Shown here in pieces: positions 54,404 to 63,446 of a stretch of DNA of 64,000 nt. Location: the NCBI GenBank assembly GCA_016699695.1, contig CP065006.1:3100001-3164000 (forward strand). Reading direction: 5' to 3'. The position numbers were made by a program, and so were the translations under genes. The DNA comes from Bacteroidota bacterium. Lineage in GTDB: Bacteria > Bacteroidota > Bacteroidia > Bacteroidales > UBA10428. Below the pieces are notes generated by a model. It had not been told where the DNA came from and did no database searches. It saw nothing but the letters and a program-made list of their open reading frames with translations. Within the stretch, counting starts at the first letter, position 1, and every line of letters starts with the position of its first letter.

Positions 54404-55861
54404 ATGAAAAATCTTATTTCTTTGTTAATGCTTATTGCCTGCTTCACAGGCATAAACAGTTACGGTCAAACCCGCACCGAAAAAGACTTGTTAGGTGAAA
54501 AACAAATTCCCAACGAAGCCTATTACGGGGTTCAAACCGCCAGGGCACTGGAAAATTTTCAGGTGAGTGGAGTAAAAACCAATTTTTATCCCGATTATGT
54601 AAGGGCTTTTGCAATGGTGAAACTGGCAGCCGCCCGCGCTAATAACGAAGTGGGCAAACGCCTGAGCGACGAAAAACTGGCAGCCATTGAAAAAGCCTGT
54701 CAGGCAGTGATAGAGGGAAAATACCACGATCAATTCCTGGTGGACTTATATCAGGGTGGTGCCGGTACATCGGCCAACATGAATGCCAACGAAGTTTTGG
54801 CTAACATTGCCCTCGAAATGAGTGGCCATAAAAAGGGCGAATACCAATACATCGAGCCTCACGACGATTTGAACATGGGCCAGTCGACCAACGATGTATA
54901 TCCTACTGCTATTCATGTAGCCCTAATTCTGCATAATGATAAAGTAATACAAGAGGCCAAAGCCCTTTCGGCAGCATTTCACCAAAAAGGAGAAGAGTTT
55001 AAAGATGTAATCAAAATGGGTCGTACCGAAGGCCAGGATGCTGTGCCTATGACTGTAGGGCAGGAGTTTCATGCCTTTGCAAACCAAATCGATGCTGCCA
55101 TTTCGGCCCTTGAAAAATCAGAAGAATATCTTTACGAAATAAACATGGGAGCTACTGCCATTGGAACAGGCATTACTGCTACTCCGGGTTATGGTGTAAA
55201 ATGTGCCTCGCACTTGGCTCAGATTACTGGTAAACCTATAGTTTTGGCAAAGGACCTCATCGCAGCCACTTCCAGTATGCAGGCATTTGTGATGTATTCT
55301 TCGGCCATGAAAAACTTTGCCATTACCCTATCGAAAATCAGTAGCGACCTTATTTTTCTTGCTTCCGGACCTCGCACCGGAATTTTCGAAATTAACTTAC
55401 CTGCACTTCAACCCGGTTCATCTATCATGCCAGGCAAGGTAAACCCGGTGATGCCTGAACTAATGAACGAAGTGTGTTTTAAAGCAATCGGAAACGATGT
55501 TACTGTGGCTTTTGCTTCGCAGGACGGCCTTCTTCAGCTGAATGCCTACGAACCTGTGGTGGCTGTTGCCATTATGGAATCGCAAGCCCTGTTTTACAAA
55601 ACCATGCCCTTGTTCCGCACCCAGTGTATCGAAGGTATTACTGTAAACAAAACTGTGCTGGATAATTACATTAATCGAAGCGTGGGCATCGTTACAGCTC
55701 TCAATCCGGTTCTGGGTTATGAGAAAACTACCGAACTGGCTAAGGAAGCACTCGAAACCAACAAAGGAATTCTGGAGCTGATCCGCGAAAAGAAACTTCT
55801 GACCGAAGATCAGATTAAAGAACTATTGGACCCTGCAGCCATGACAGGACAAACGAAATAG
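54404..55861 (+). CDS. aspA: Aspartate ammonia-lyase with N-terminal signal peptide
   Basis: 485 aa from the ATG at 54404. An upstream in-frame ATG (54365) adds 13 residues before the hydrophobic segment and is less likely. The first 22 residues, MKNLISLLMLIACFTGIN and then SYGQ, form a clear Sec signal peptide. The enzyme starts at TRTEKDLLGEKQIPNEAYYG, aligning with the start of cytosolic aspartases. Family motifs: YQGGAGTSANMNANEVLAN, HKKGEYQY (aspartase-like rather than fumarase-like), MGQSTNDVYP, GSSIMPGKVNPVMPE with the catalytic loop serine. It makes fumarate and ammonia from aspartate, here predicted in the periplasm. This location is unusual. Confidence 0.9.
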   Translation: MKNLISLLMLIACFTGINSYGQTRTEKDLLGEKQIPNEAYYGVQTARALENFQVSGVKTNFYPDYVRAFAMVKLAAARANNEVGKRLSDEKLAAIEKACQAVIEGKYHDQFLVDLYQGGAGTSANMNANEVLANIALEMSGHKKGEYQYIEPHDDLNMGQSTNDVYPTAIHVALILHNDKVIQEAKALSAAFHQKGEEFKDVIKMGRTEGQDAVPMTVGQEFHAFANQIDAAISALEKSEEYLYEINMGATAIGTGITATPGYGVKCASHLAQITGKPIVLAKDLIAATSSMQAFVMYSSAMKNFAITLSKISSDLIFLASGPRTGIFEINLPALQPGSSIMPGKVNPVMPELMNEVCFKAIGNDVTVAFASQDGLLQLNAYEPVVAVAIMESQALFYKTMPLFRTQCIEGITVNKTVLDNYINRSVGIVTALNPVLGYEKTTELAKEALETNKGILELIREKKLLTEDQIKELLDPAAMTGQTK

Positions 55862-55871
55862 AATGTATTAC

Positions 55872-55947
55872 CGTCATCGCGAGCGAGGTACGGGCGAAGC
55901 GATCCCTTTATTCAGATTGTTTCGTTCGTACCCCACTCGCAAAGACG
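55872..55947. repeat. Long imperfect hairpin repeat between aspA and ansB
   Basis: The arm from CGTCATCGCGAGCGAGGTAC pairs imperfectly over about 35 bases with the arm ending GTACCCCACTCGCAAAGACG. Such CGTCATxGCGAG palindromes are dispersed intergenic elements in many bacteria. It may also slow or end transcription between the two genes. Confidence 0.6.
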
Positions 55948-55983
55948 AAAAAAATAAAACCATAAACTTTAAAATCCATAAAA

Positions 55984-57057
55984 ATGAAAACAAATCAAAC
56001 AGCTCTTAGAAATATCTTTTCAGGGATCTTGCTTTTTGCAAGTGTTCTGGTGTTTGCTCAAACTCCAAAGCTGCCCAATATTGTAATTCTTGCCACTGGT
56101 GGCACCATTGCCGGGGCAGGTGCAAGTTCGACCGGTTCGGCCTATACTTCGGGTCAGGTGAAAATTGAAGCCATGATCGACGCGGTGCCGAATATCCGCA
56201 GTTTGGCCAATTTAAGAGGCGAACAAATTGCCAACGTTGGTTCACAGGACATGAGCGTAAAAGTATGGCTCGACCTGGCTAATCGCATCAATGCACTATT
56301 GGCAACCGATACAGTCGATGGTATTGTGATAACCCACGGAACCGATACCCAGGAAGAAACTGCTTATTTCCTTACACTTACTGTAAAAAGTGATAAACCT
56401 GTTGTATTAACCGGTTCAATGCGTCCTTCTACTGCACTCAGTGCCGATGGCCCGTTGAATATGTACAATGCTGTTGCTGTGGCAGCCAGTAAAGATGCCA
56501 AAGGAAAAGGTGTAATGGTGGTAATGAACGACGAAATCCATTCTGCCAAGGATGTGAAGAAAATGATTTCTACCCCTGTTCAAACATTCCAGTCACCGCA
56601 GGAAGGAATGATAGGCACTGTTATTTTCGGACAGATACTTTGGTTTCATAATCCTTCCGGAAAAAATACATTAAACAGCGAATTCTCTGTAGAAGGAGTA
56701 ACTGCTTTGCCCCGAGTCGACATTGTATATGCTTGTGCCGACATGTCTCCCGATTTGATCGATGTGATGGTAAAAGCCGGTGCAAAAGGAATTGTAATTG
56801 CCGGTGTGGGCGATGGTAACATGACTGCCGCTACCCTGGAAGCTGCCAAAAGAGCAACTGCCGCTGGTATTCCTGTGGTAAGGGCTACACGTGTGCCCAT
56901 TGGCGCAGTGTTAATTCAAGGCGAAGTGGTTGATATAGACTATGGCACGGTATCATCTGACGAACTAAATCCTCAAAAGGCAAGGGTATTGCTCATGTTA
57001 GCCCTGTTGAAAGAAAGAAACAGGGATGATTTACAACGTCTTTTTATCGAATACTAA
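55984..57057 (+). CDS. ansB: Type II L-asparaginase, exported
   Basis: 357 aa. Signal peptide to about residue 26 (LVFAQTPKL). The core matches periplasmic asparaginases: NIVILATGGTIAGAG with nucleophile T41, and the second triad set T120/D121 in ITHGTDTQEETAYF. The 21-residue loop (SSTGSAYTSG) and VVLTGSMRPSTALSADGPLN are also seen. It converts asparagine to aspartate and ammonia outside the cytoplasm, feeding the aspartase encoded just before. 122 bp after aspA. Confidence 0.95.
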   Translation: MKTNQTALRNIFSGILLFASVLVFAQTPKLPNIVILATGGTIAGAGASSTGSAYTSGQVKIEAMIDAVPNIRSLANLRGEQIANVGSQDMSVKVWLDLANRINALLATDTVDGIVITHGTDTQEETAYFLTLTVKSDKPVVLTGSMRPSTALSADGPLNMYNAVAVAASKDAKGKGVMVVMNDEIHSAKDVKKMISTPVQTFQSPQEGMIGTVIFGQILWFHNPSGKNTLNSEFSVEGVTALPRVDIVYACADMSPDLIDVMVKAGAKGIVIAGVGDGNMTAATLEAAKRATAAGIPVVRATRVPIGAVLIQGEVVDIDYGTVSSDELNPQKARVLLMLALLKERNRDDLQRLFIEY

Positions 57058-57194
57058 CTTTGTTAACAGAGAATATATAAATGCAACTAGTTTGATTCCT
57101 ATCAGTTTTTTTACAAAAAAAAATACTCATTTATAGGTATTTGTTGCTGTTCGTCTAATAAATATTTTTACCTGTATTATTAACACAAACTATT

Positions 57195-58412
57195 ATGAAG
57201 AAAAAACTAAACTCTATTCCTTTAATATTTTTAACCCTTGCAGTTATTTTTCTTACTGCTGCGAACCTGATTGCCCAGGATCCTGAACCACCTAAAAGCA
57301 TGGATATTTATGGGTTTATTATGATGGATGCAGGTTACAACGCTAACCAGATTCACCCCGATTGGTTTGATGTGGTGCGTCCAACCAAATTACCAACTTA
57401 TGAAAATGAGTATGGCACAGATGGAAATTTCTTTTTTAGTGTGCGCCAAACCCGTTTGGGCTTTAAAAATTATTTCGAAACCTCAAAAGGAGTGTTAAAA
57501 ACCCAGTTTGAATTCGAGATGTTTGGAACAGGCGTGGATGCAGGGCAGACTACTATTCGTTTGCGTCATGCCTATGCCGAACTGGGTAAAATAGGGGTAG
57601 GGCAGTATTGGAGCCCTTTTATGGATATCGATGTGTTCCCGAATACAGTGGAATATTGGGGACCAAATGGTATGGTTTTCTTCCGCAATGTTCAGTTTCG
57701 CTATATGCCCATACAGGGCGATACCCGCATGACAATAGCTCTGGAACGTCCGGGGGCCAGTGCCGACGGGGGTACTTTTGCTGAACGTTCAGAATTGCAA
57801 AACATTCGAGCAAGGTTTCCCTTACCCGATCTTTCTTTCGAATACCGTCAGGCAATCGATCCTGGTTATATTGAGCTGGCCGGTATTGTTCGGTCGATGC
57901 AGTGGGAAGACCTGGATACAATTGGTGTCGATTACAGCGGCGATGCAATTGGCTGGGGTCTCAATCTGAGCACAAATCTTAAAATTGGACAAAACAATGT
58001 ATTTCGCGGACAAGTGGTTTATGGTGCCGGAATACAAAACTACATGAACGATGCCCCTGTAGATGTGGCAATTGAAGATAATAAAGGTGTTGCTATACCT
58101 ATGTTAGGTGTGGTTGCTTTTATCGACCACAACTGGAATAAAAAATTCAGTTCTGCACTAGGCTGGTCAATGCTTGATATTGCAAATACCAATGGGCAGA
58201 ATTATGATGCTTTTAGCCTAGGACATTATGCAGTGGGTAACCTTATGTACTATCCGGCTGAGAATGTAATGATGGGTGTTGAACTTCAATATGCTACTCG
58301 CGATAACTACAAGGATGATGCGACGAATCCTGCTTATTTGAAAAGTACAGATATATTCAAAGTTCAGTTCTCGTTCAAATACAATTTTGCACAGGCTTTT
58401 TATAAAAAGTAA
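57195..58412 (+). CDS. DcaP-like outer-membrane porin
   Basis: 405 aa. Signal peptide to about residue 30 (AANLIAQDP). The N-terminal strands KSMDIYGFIMMDAGYNAN, VRQTRLGFKNYFE and GVLKTQFEFEMFG, with the plug-type VGQYWSPFMDIDVFPN, resemble DcaP-family trimeric porins, which prefer dicarboxylates in studied relatives. C-terminal YNFAQAFYKK ends the barrel. In this locus it would admit aspartate, asparagine or dicarboxylates. An 8-bp tandem repeat starts at the base after its stop. Family call by resemblance only. Confidence 0.75.
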   Translation: MKKKLNSIPLIFLTLAVIFLTAANLIAQDPEPPKSMDIYGFIMMDAGYNANQIHPDWFDVVRPTKLPTYENEYGTDGNFFFSVRQTRLGFKNYFETSKGVLKTQFEFEMFGTGVDAGQTTIRLRHAYAELGKIGVGQYWSPFMDIDVFPNTVEYWGPNGMVFFRNVQFRYMPIQGDTRMTIALERPGASADGGTFAERSELQNIRARFPLPDLSFEYRQAIDPGYIELAGIVRSMQWEDLDTIGVDYSGDAIGWGLNLSTNLKIGQNNVFRGQVVYGAGIQNYMNDAPVDVAIEDNKGVAIPMLGVVAFIDHNWNKKFSSALGWSMLDIANTNGQNYDAFSLGHYAVGNLMYYPAENVMMGVELQYATRDNYKDDATNPAYLKSTDIFKVQFSFKYNFAQAFYKK

Positions 58413-58508
58413 TGATTGAATGATTGAATGATAGAATGATTGAATGATAGAATGATAGAATGATAGAATGATAGAATGATTGAATGATGGAATGATGGAA
58501 TGATGGAA
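58413..58508. repeat. Tandem repeat, 12 copies of an 8-bp unit
   Basis: Twelve perfect-length units TGATNGAA, with N=T (4), A (5) or G (3). The three G-type units are clustered at the end. It begins directly after the porin stop codon and ends about 100 bp before the glutaminase ATG. Confidence 0.95.
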
Positions 58509-58611
58509 TGAATTTACAATTAATCCTAAATATGCATTCAATTCCTCTTTCTCAGATTCTCACATTGTCACATTCTAGTAATTTTAATTAAAAACCAAAA
58601 CATCATATAAA

Positions 58612-59631
58612 ATGAAAAAACTAGTGCTCAGCTCACTTCTATTAAGTATGCTCTTAATGCCCGCATTAACTTTTGCTCAGGCAGATAACCAATTAACCAA
58701 AGAAAAAATCCAGGCTGCCCTCGATGAGGCTTATGATAAATACAAAGATGTGAAAGAGGGCAAAAATGCCGATTACATTAAGGAACTTGCTACTGTCGAC
58801 CCCAATATTTTTGGTATAGCACTGGTAACTGCCGACGGACAGGTATTTACCAAAGGCGATATTACTTCAATGGTTTCAATTCAGAGTGTATCGAAAGTGT
58901 TCACTTTGGCCCAGGTTATTGAGCAACAAGGCTTTCAGCTTGTTCAGGATAAAATTGGTGTGGATGCTACCGGCGAAGTGTTTAACTCAATAGTAGCTGT
59001 AGAACGCATGCGTGGCAAGGAAATCAACCCCCTTGTAAATCCTGGAGCTATTGCTTCAACCAGCCTTGTGAACGGTGCTGATTCTGCTGCAAAATGGAAA
59101 AGCATACTTGATTTCCATAGCGAATTTGCCGGTCGACCATTAGCCTTAAATATGCCGGTATACATCAGCGAGGCAGGCGATAACCTTCGTAACCAGGCTA
59201 TTGCTCATTTGCTTTTAGCCTATGGCAGAATGTATTTCGATCCGGTACAGGCAACCGATATTTATACCAAACAATGTGCGATTAATGTAAGTGCGCAAGA
59301 TTTGGCTACCATGGCTGCCACATTGGCAAACGGTGGTGTGAACCCTGTTACCAAGAAAAAAGTAGTTTCTCCCACTACTGTAATGTATACGCTTCCTGTA
59401 ATGGCTACTGCAGGCCTTTATGACGATTCAGGAATCTGGTATTACAACTCAGGCTTACCTGCAAAAAGTGGTGTTGGCGGAGGTTTACTGGCAGTTTGCC
59501 CCGGTAAATTTGGTATTGCCGTGGTTTCTCCTCCCCTCGATGCCGCTGGTAACAGCGTAAAAGCACAATTGGTTATTAAATATGTGGTGGAAAAATTGGG
59601 TGTAAATCCATTTCTTATCCAGCCTAAATAA
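58612..59631 (+). CDS. glsA: Glutaminase, exported
   Basis: 339 aa. Signal peptide to about residue 23 (ALTFAQADN). The serine-dependent glutaminase fold has the S92-x-x-K95 nucleophile/base (IQSVSKVF), RMRGKEINPLVNPGAI, SEAGDNLRNQAIAH, DLATMAATLANGGVNP and SGVGGGLLAVCPGKFGIAV. It turns glutamine into glutamate plus ammonia. Most glutaminases of this family (GlsA) are cytosolic; this one has a signal peptide. Same strand and order as aspA and ansB. Confidence 0.93.
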   Translation: MKKLVLSSLLLSMLLMPALTFAQADNQLTKEKIQAALDEAYDKYKDVKEGKNADYIKELATVDPNIFGIALVTADGQVFTKGDITSMVSIQSVSKVFTLAQVIEQQGFQLVQDKIGVDATGEVFNSIVAVERMRGKEINPLVNPGAIASTSLVNGADSAAKWKSILDFHSEFAGRPLALNMPVYISEAGDNLRNQAIAHLLLAYGRMYFDPVQATDIYTKQCAINVSAQDLATMAATLANGGVNPVTKKKVVSPTTVMYTLPVMATAGLYDDSGIWYYNSGLPAKSGVGGGLLAVCPGKFGIAVVSPPLDAAGNSVKAQLVIKYVVEKLGVNPFLIQPK

Positions 59632-59702
59632 TAGAGTTGAATTATTGTTAAGCTGAATGAGGTATTAAATACACCCGGCCAACTTTAATAAAGAAGTTTA
59701 AG

Positions 59703-59727
59703 CCAGCTGGTTCTTTTAACCAGCTGG
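59703..59727 (+). terminator. Perfect hairpin, possible terminator
   Basis: CCAGCTGGTT pairs with AACCAGCTGG across a 5-base loop. The T tract after it is poor, so termination is uncertain. Confidence 0.45.
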
Positions 59728-59793
59728 TCTTCAATTTAATACAAATTCATGCCATGGGCCTTTTACTTACTATTTTCTTACTAAACAAGAACT

Positions 59794-61110
59794 ATGAGAC
59801 TTTACCCTAAAAGATTTATTAATCTCTTAATTCGTGCTTCGACAGTGATAGGTTTACTGGTAGTTTTTACAATTACCCTGCAGGCACAAATGAATGATAG
59901 GGATTCTGATACATCATATGCAAACATGGCTACTGGTGAATTCACACCTACAAAAGGCTTTCAGCTTGCAAAAACCGAGTATGCCAGTTTAAATTTAAGT
60001 ATTTATGGTATGTCAAGGTACTTGAATCAGATGTCGCCAGATAGCACATGGGTTGATCATTTGGGAAATACAAAAGAATTTATAGGAAGAAACGATATAT
60101 ACTGGCATAGAGCCATGATATGGTTTAACGGTTTTGCCATTTCGCCCAAATTAACTTACCAAATTGCAGTTTGGACAGTTAGTACCACCCAACAAACACT
60201 GGTGTATGGTACATTTACATACCGATTTAATAAGTACATTGCGCTGGGTGCTGGTATGACCCCTAATGTTTGTATCCGGAGTGTTCAAGGAAACTTCCCG
60301 TTTTTTAGTGCAACAGACAGAACCATGGCCGAAGACGGGTTAAGGGGCGGATTTACAAATGGAGTTTTTGTAACCGGAGAAGCCTTGCCCGGCCTACGGT
60401 ATACTGCGGTATTGGGTAATAACCTAAGTATTCTTGGAGTGAAGGCTGCAAATCTTAAACGACATTTTTCAAAAAGCATCTCAATTAATTGGATGCCTAC
60501 TACTCATGAATTTGGACCCAGAGGTGGAAATGGAGACTTCGAAAACCACAATGAATTAGCAACTCGCTTTGGTGTTTCTTATTGCCATTACCGCGATAAC
60601 AGATTTAACAATGAAGATAATCCCTCTCCTGATAATACCCAGGTACGTATGTCGGATGGCGGACTATTTTTTGAAACTGGTGCTCTTGCTCCGGGAGTTA
60701 CAGTTATTGAAGCGAATTATGATCTTCTATCGGTTGATTTAGGATTTAAATACAAAGGTTTTGCGCTGCACTCTGAGTTTTATTATCGCACGCTTTCTAA
60801 ATTTAATGCCGATGGTCCTGTACCCATTAATTTTATCAATGATAATGGATACAAGGTGGAGGCTTTGTATATGGCGGTTCCTAAAGTACTATGTGTTTAT
60901 GGTGTCCATTCTATGATCCTTGACGAATTCAACAGGAAACCATATGAAGTAGGTGGTGGAGTCAACATCTACCCATTAAAAACCCGCAGCTGGAGATTAA
61001 ATGCCCAAGTTATGCGTGTTTATAAATCTGCAGCCGGTGGAACATTTGGATTGTATACCACAGGACATACAGGTACAACCTTAACTATTGGTACCGATAT
61101 TTTTCTTTAG
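59794..61110 (+). CDS. Outer-membrane beta-barrel (porin-like) protein
   Basis: 438 aa. Signal peptide to about residue 32 (ITLQAQMND). Amphipathic strands run throughout (KTEYASLNLSIYGMSRYL, FAISPKLTYQIAVWTV, YGTFTYRFNKYIALGAGM) and end TLTIGTDIFL. The pattern resembles porins of the phosphate-selective O/P type, but I cannot assign a substrate. Third barrel-type gene near the amino-acid enzymes and 30 bp before the amidohydrolase gene, hence probably co-transcribed with it. Confidence 0.65.
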   Translation: MRLYPKRFINLLIRASTVIGLLVVFTITLQAQMNDRDSDTSYANMATGEFTPTKGFQLAKTEYASLNLSIYGMSRYLNQMSPDSTWVDHLGNTKEFIGRNDIYWHRAMIWFNGFAISPKLTYQIAVWTVSTTQQTLVYGTFTYRFNKYIALGAGMTPNVCIRSVQGNFPFFSATDRTMAEDGLRGGFTNGVFVTGEALPGLRYTAVLGNNLSILGVKAANLKRHFSKSISINWMPTTHEFGPRGGNGDFENHNELATRFGVSYCHYRDNRFNNEDNPSPDNTQVRMSDGGLFFETGALAPGVTVIEANYDLLSVDLGFKYKGFALHSEFYYRTLSKFNADGPVPINFINDNGYKVEALYMAVPKVLCVYGVHSMILDEFNRKPYEVGGGVNIYPLKTRSWRLNAQVMRVYKSAAGGTFGLYTTGHTGTTLTIGTDIFL

Positions 61111-61139
61111 TAGAAATTTTCACTTACAAGCTTAAATCG

Positions 61140-62237
61140 ATGAATATGAAAATCAAAACCAGTAAGAAATTATTCTTCCTTTGGTTAGTTGTTTGCAGTA
61201 TTTCAATGGCTGATGTGCTGGCACAAAATTCAAAAGAAGTTGAAGAACCCTCTTCATACCTCTTTCACGATGCCCATTTTCATCTTACCAACTATATACA
61301 GGAAGGCATCAGCATGCAGTTTTATGTCGATAGCATTATGGGCGATAAGGTAGGACGTTCAACTGTATTTGGTCTTCCGCTTCAGCAGCAATGGTCTTAC
61401 AGGGTTACAGGTGAAAATGCCCCCACTTACTACCTCGACACCGATGCGCCGCTCTATTATTATTCGTTCTGCGATGCCCATATTGCCATGGAATATTTAT
61501 CGCTGCCAAAGGAAAAACAAGAAAGGCTCGACCCCATGATTATTGGTTTTAATGTTACCGATATGTATGCTGTCGACCATATTAAACGGGTTTTAAAAAC
61601 ATTTCCGGGAGTGTTTACGGGTATCGGTGAATTTTCTATCCATAAAGAATTTGTTTCCGCTAAAGTTTCTGGTGATGTAGCCAGTCTTACCGATCCTGCC
61701 TTAGACCGTATTTTCGAGTTTTGTGCCGAGTCGGGTTTAATAGCTATTGTGCACAACGACATCGACAATCCTTTTCCAAAACCTGGCAAACCCAACTATC
61801 TGCATGGCATGCAGGACCTTATCAAAAAGCACCCAAACTCAACCATCATCTGGGCGCATGTAGGGGTAGGACGAATTGTGGCTCCGCTGAAAGATATGCT
61901 CACACCTTTTGAAGCCATGCTCTCCGATTCTGCTTACAACAACCTGTACATTGATATCTCATGGGACGAAACAGCAAAATATATCGTTGAAAGCGAAAAA
62001 TCGCTGGAGAATGCCTCCTACCTTATTAATAAATACCCCGACAGGTTCCTGTTTGGTACCGACAATGTAGCTCCGACCAGCCAGGAAAAAAACCTTGGAG
62101 TGTATCAAATCTATGAGCCCCTGTGGAAGCTGCTTACACCGGAAGCTCGCGAAAAAATATTGTTTAAAAACTACGAACGTCTGTTTGATAAAGCCCGCGC
62201 TGATGTGAGGGCATGGGAAAAGGCTAATTTGAATTAG
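61140..62237 (+). CDS. Exported amidohydrolase (TIM-barrel metallohydrolase)
   Basis: 365 aa. Signal peptide to about residue 29 (MADVLAQ). The PF04909-type amidohydrolase residues are visible: H-x-H in FHDAHFHL, His in IVHNDIDNP, His in WAHVGVGR, and Asp in FGTDNVAP. It acts on C-N or C-C bonds of small acids in relatives, for example decarboxylases and lactonases. Substrate unknown. Its exported location and place beside glutaminase suggest an amide- or acid-processing step in the periplasm. Confidence 0.8.
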   Translation: MNMKIKTSKKLFFLWLVVCSISMADVLAQNSKEVEEPSSYLFHDAHFHLTNYIQEGISMQFYVDSIMGDKVGRSTVFGLPLQQQWSYRVTGENAPTYYLDTDAPLYYYSFCDAHIAMEYLSLPKEKQERLDPMIIGFNVTDMYAVDHIKRVLKTFPGVFTGIGEFSIHKEFVSAKVSGDVASLTDPALDRIFEFCAESGLIAIVHNDIDNPFPKPGKPNYLHGMQDLIKKHPNSTIIWAHVGVGRIVAPLKDMLTPFEAMLSDSAYNNLYIDISWDETAKYIVESEKSLENASYLINKYPDRFLFGTDNVAPTSQEKNLGVYQIYEPLWKLLTPEAREKILFKNYERLFDKARADVRAWEKANLN

Positions 62238-62304
62238 TATTGAATGGAATGTTTTATATCGGAAAATAGGGTATTTGCATTTTTTTTAATAGATACTTTT
62301 TGAA

Positions 62305-63081
62305 ATGAATCCTCTTAACATTACAACCAAAATTGCTAAATCAGTTCTTATTTGTATCGCAATTTTATTTAGTAGTCTGGCTCTCGGTCAACAATACTCA
62401 TCCGACAGTTGGTTGTCAAAACCCTATGGCACAATGACTGTTATACCTACAATTGGGCAAACAAGCTCAATGCTTATGACGACTTATTCATTATTTCCTA
62501 AATGGGAATTTACAATGGCATTCTGGATTTACGATCATGATAGAGATGTTAGCACTGACGACAGTTATACAACTTCGATTTATGCAAAGTACATGTTCTA
62601 TCAGAATAAGGCTGAAACAGGAGGAAGCTCGGTTAAATTTGGCACCGGGTTGGATCCGGGAGTTTTAACTGAAGATGGAATTGATGCATTTCAAAGCTAT
62701 TGGGTCAATTTTCCTACAACAATACCACTATTTAATAATAAATTGTCGTGGGATATTATGCCCGGAGTAAGCACAAATATACAAAATGGTAACGACTCAA
62801 TTGCTACATCATTTACATATACCACACGGTTAGCCTGGTATTGCTTCGGCCCAAAATTAGCTATTGTTGGAGAAATTTTTGGCAGCGAAGGACAAACAAT
62901 AAACAATCCCGATTATAGAATTGGTTTAAGGTGGGAACCAGGTCCGCATGCTGCCTTTGCGGTTACCTATAGTGAAGAGTTTGCCGGCAGCAGCGGCGCA
63001 GGTTTTGAGTTTGGTATTATGTTGTTTTCTCCCCCATTTGTGGGTTTGGGTAAAAATAGCAAGAAACAATTTACTGATTAA
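62305..63081 (+). CDS. Exported barrel-like hypothetical protein
   Basis: 258 aa. Signal peptide to about residue 29 (LALGQQYSS). Strand-like segments SMLMTTYSLFPKWEFTMAFW, YTTSIYAKYMFYQN and HAAFAVTYSEEF imply an 8-14 strand barrel. No enzymatic motif. 67 bp after the amidohydrolase gene, so probably the same transcript. Function not recognised. Confidence 0.6.
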   Translation: MNPLNITTKIAKSVLICIAILFSSLALGQQYSSDSWLSKPYGTMTVIPTIGQTSSMLMTTYSLFPKWEFTMAFWIYDHDRDVSTDDSYTTSIYAKYMFYQNKAETGGSSVKFGTGLDPGVLTEDGIDAFQSYWVNFPTTIPLFNNKLSWDIMPGVSTNIQNGNDSIATSFTYTTRLAWYCFGPKLAIVGEIFGSEGQTINNPDYRIGLRWEPGPHAAFAVTYSEEFAGSSGAGFEFGIMLFSPPFVGLGKNSKKQFTD

Positions 63082-63446
63082 AATAGCACTATGTAGTTGG
63101 CTTTTGCTTATTTTGATTGTACTCGGGTTCAAATGTTTTTTTATCTCTATTTTTGCAGAGTTTGAAGATTAAATATTGTATTTCGTTTTAGTTTTTAAAT
63201 TTGCCCAATGCATGAAATTAAGTTTCGTACTGACAGTTTTTGTTTTTTTATTATTAATGGTGTTTAAGTTAAAGCCAGTTGTATATCTTTGTTGTGTAGC
63301 AGTTTTTCAGCTATAGTTATCAATTGATAGAAGTGATTTTTGAATATGGATATTTTTACTTTTTAGCAGTTTCGAAAGTTACTTTTCAAACGGGTTTGGA
63401 TTCTAAAAAATCAACATAAATAACAACAACTCTAATAAAACGAAGA
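63082..63446. other. Intergenic region with a -7 element and a tiny hydrophobic ORF
   Basis: TAAATTTG at 63196-63203 fits the -7 consensus; a TTG lies 17 bases upstream (63176-63178), a bit too close. An open frame at 63212-63316 (34 codons) starts MKLSFVLTVFVFLLLMVF and is entirely hydrophobic; it would be nearly leaderless. It may be a small membrane protein or chance. Confidence 0.3.

Noticed and set aside
58413..58508. CRISPR array
   Set aside because: Units are 8 bp with no spacers. It is a simple tandem repeat, and the antisense open frame across it is an artefact of the repeat.
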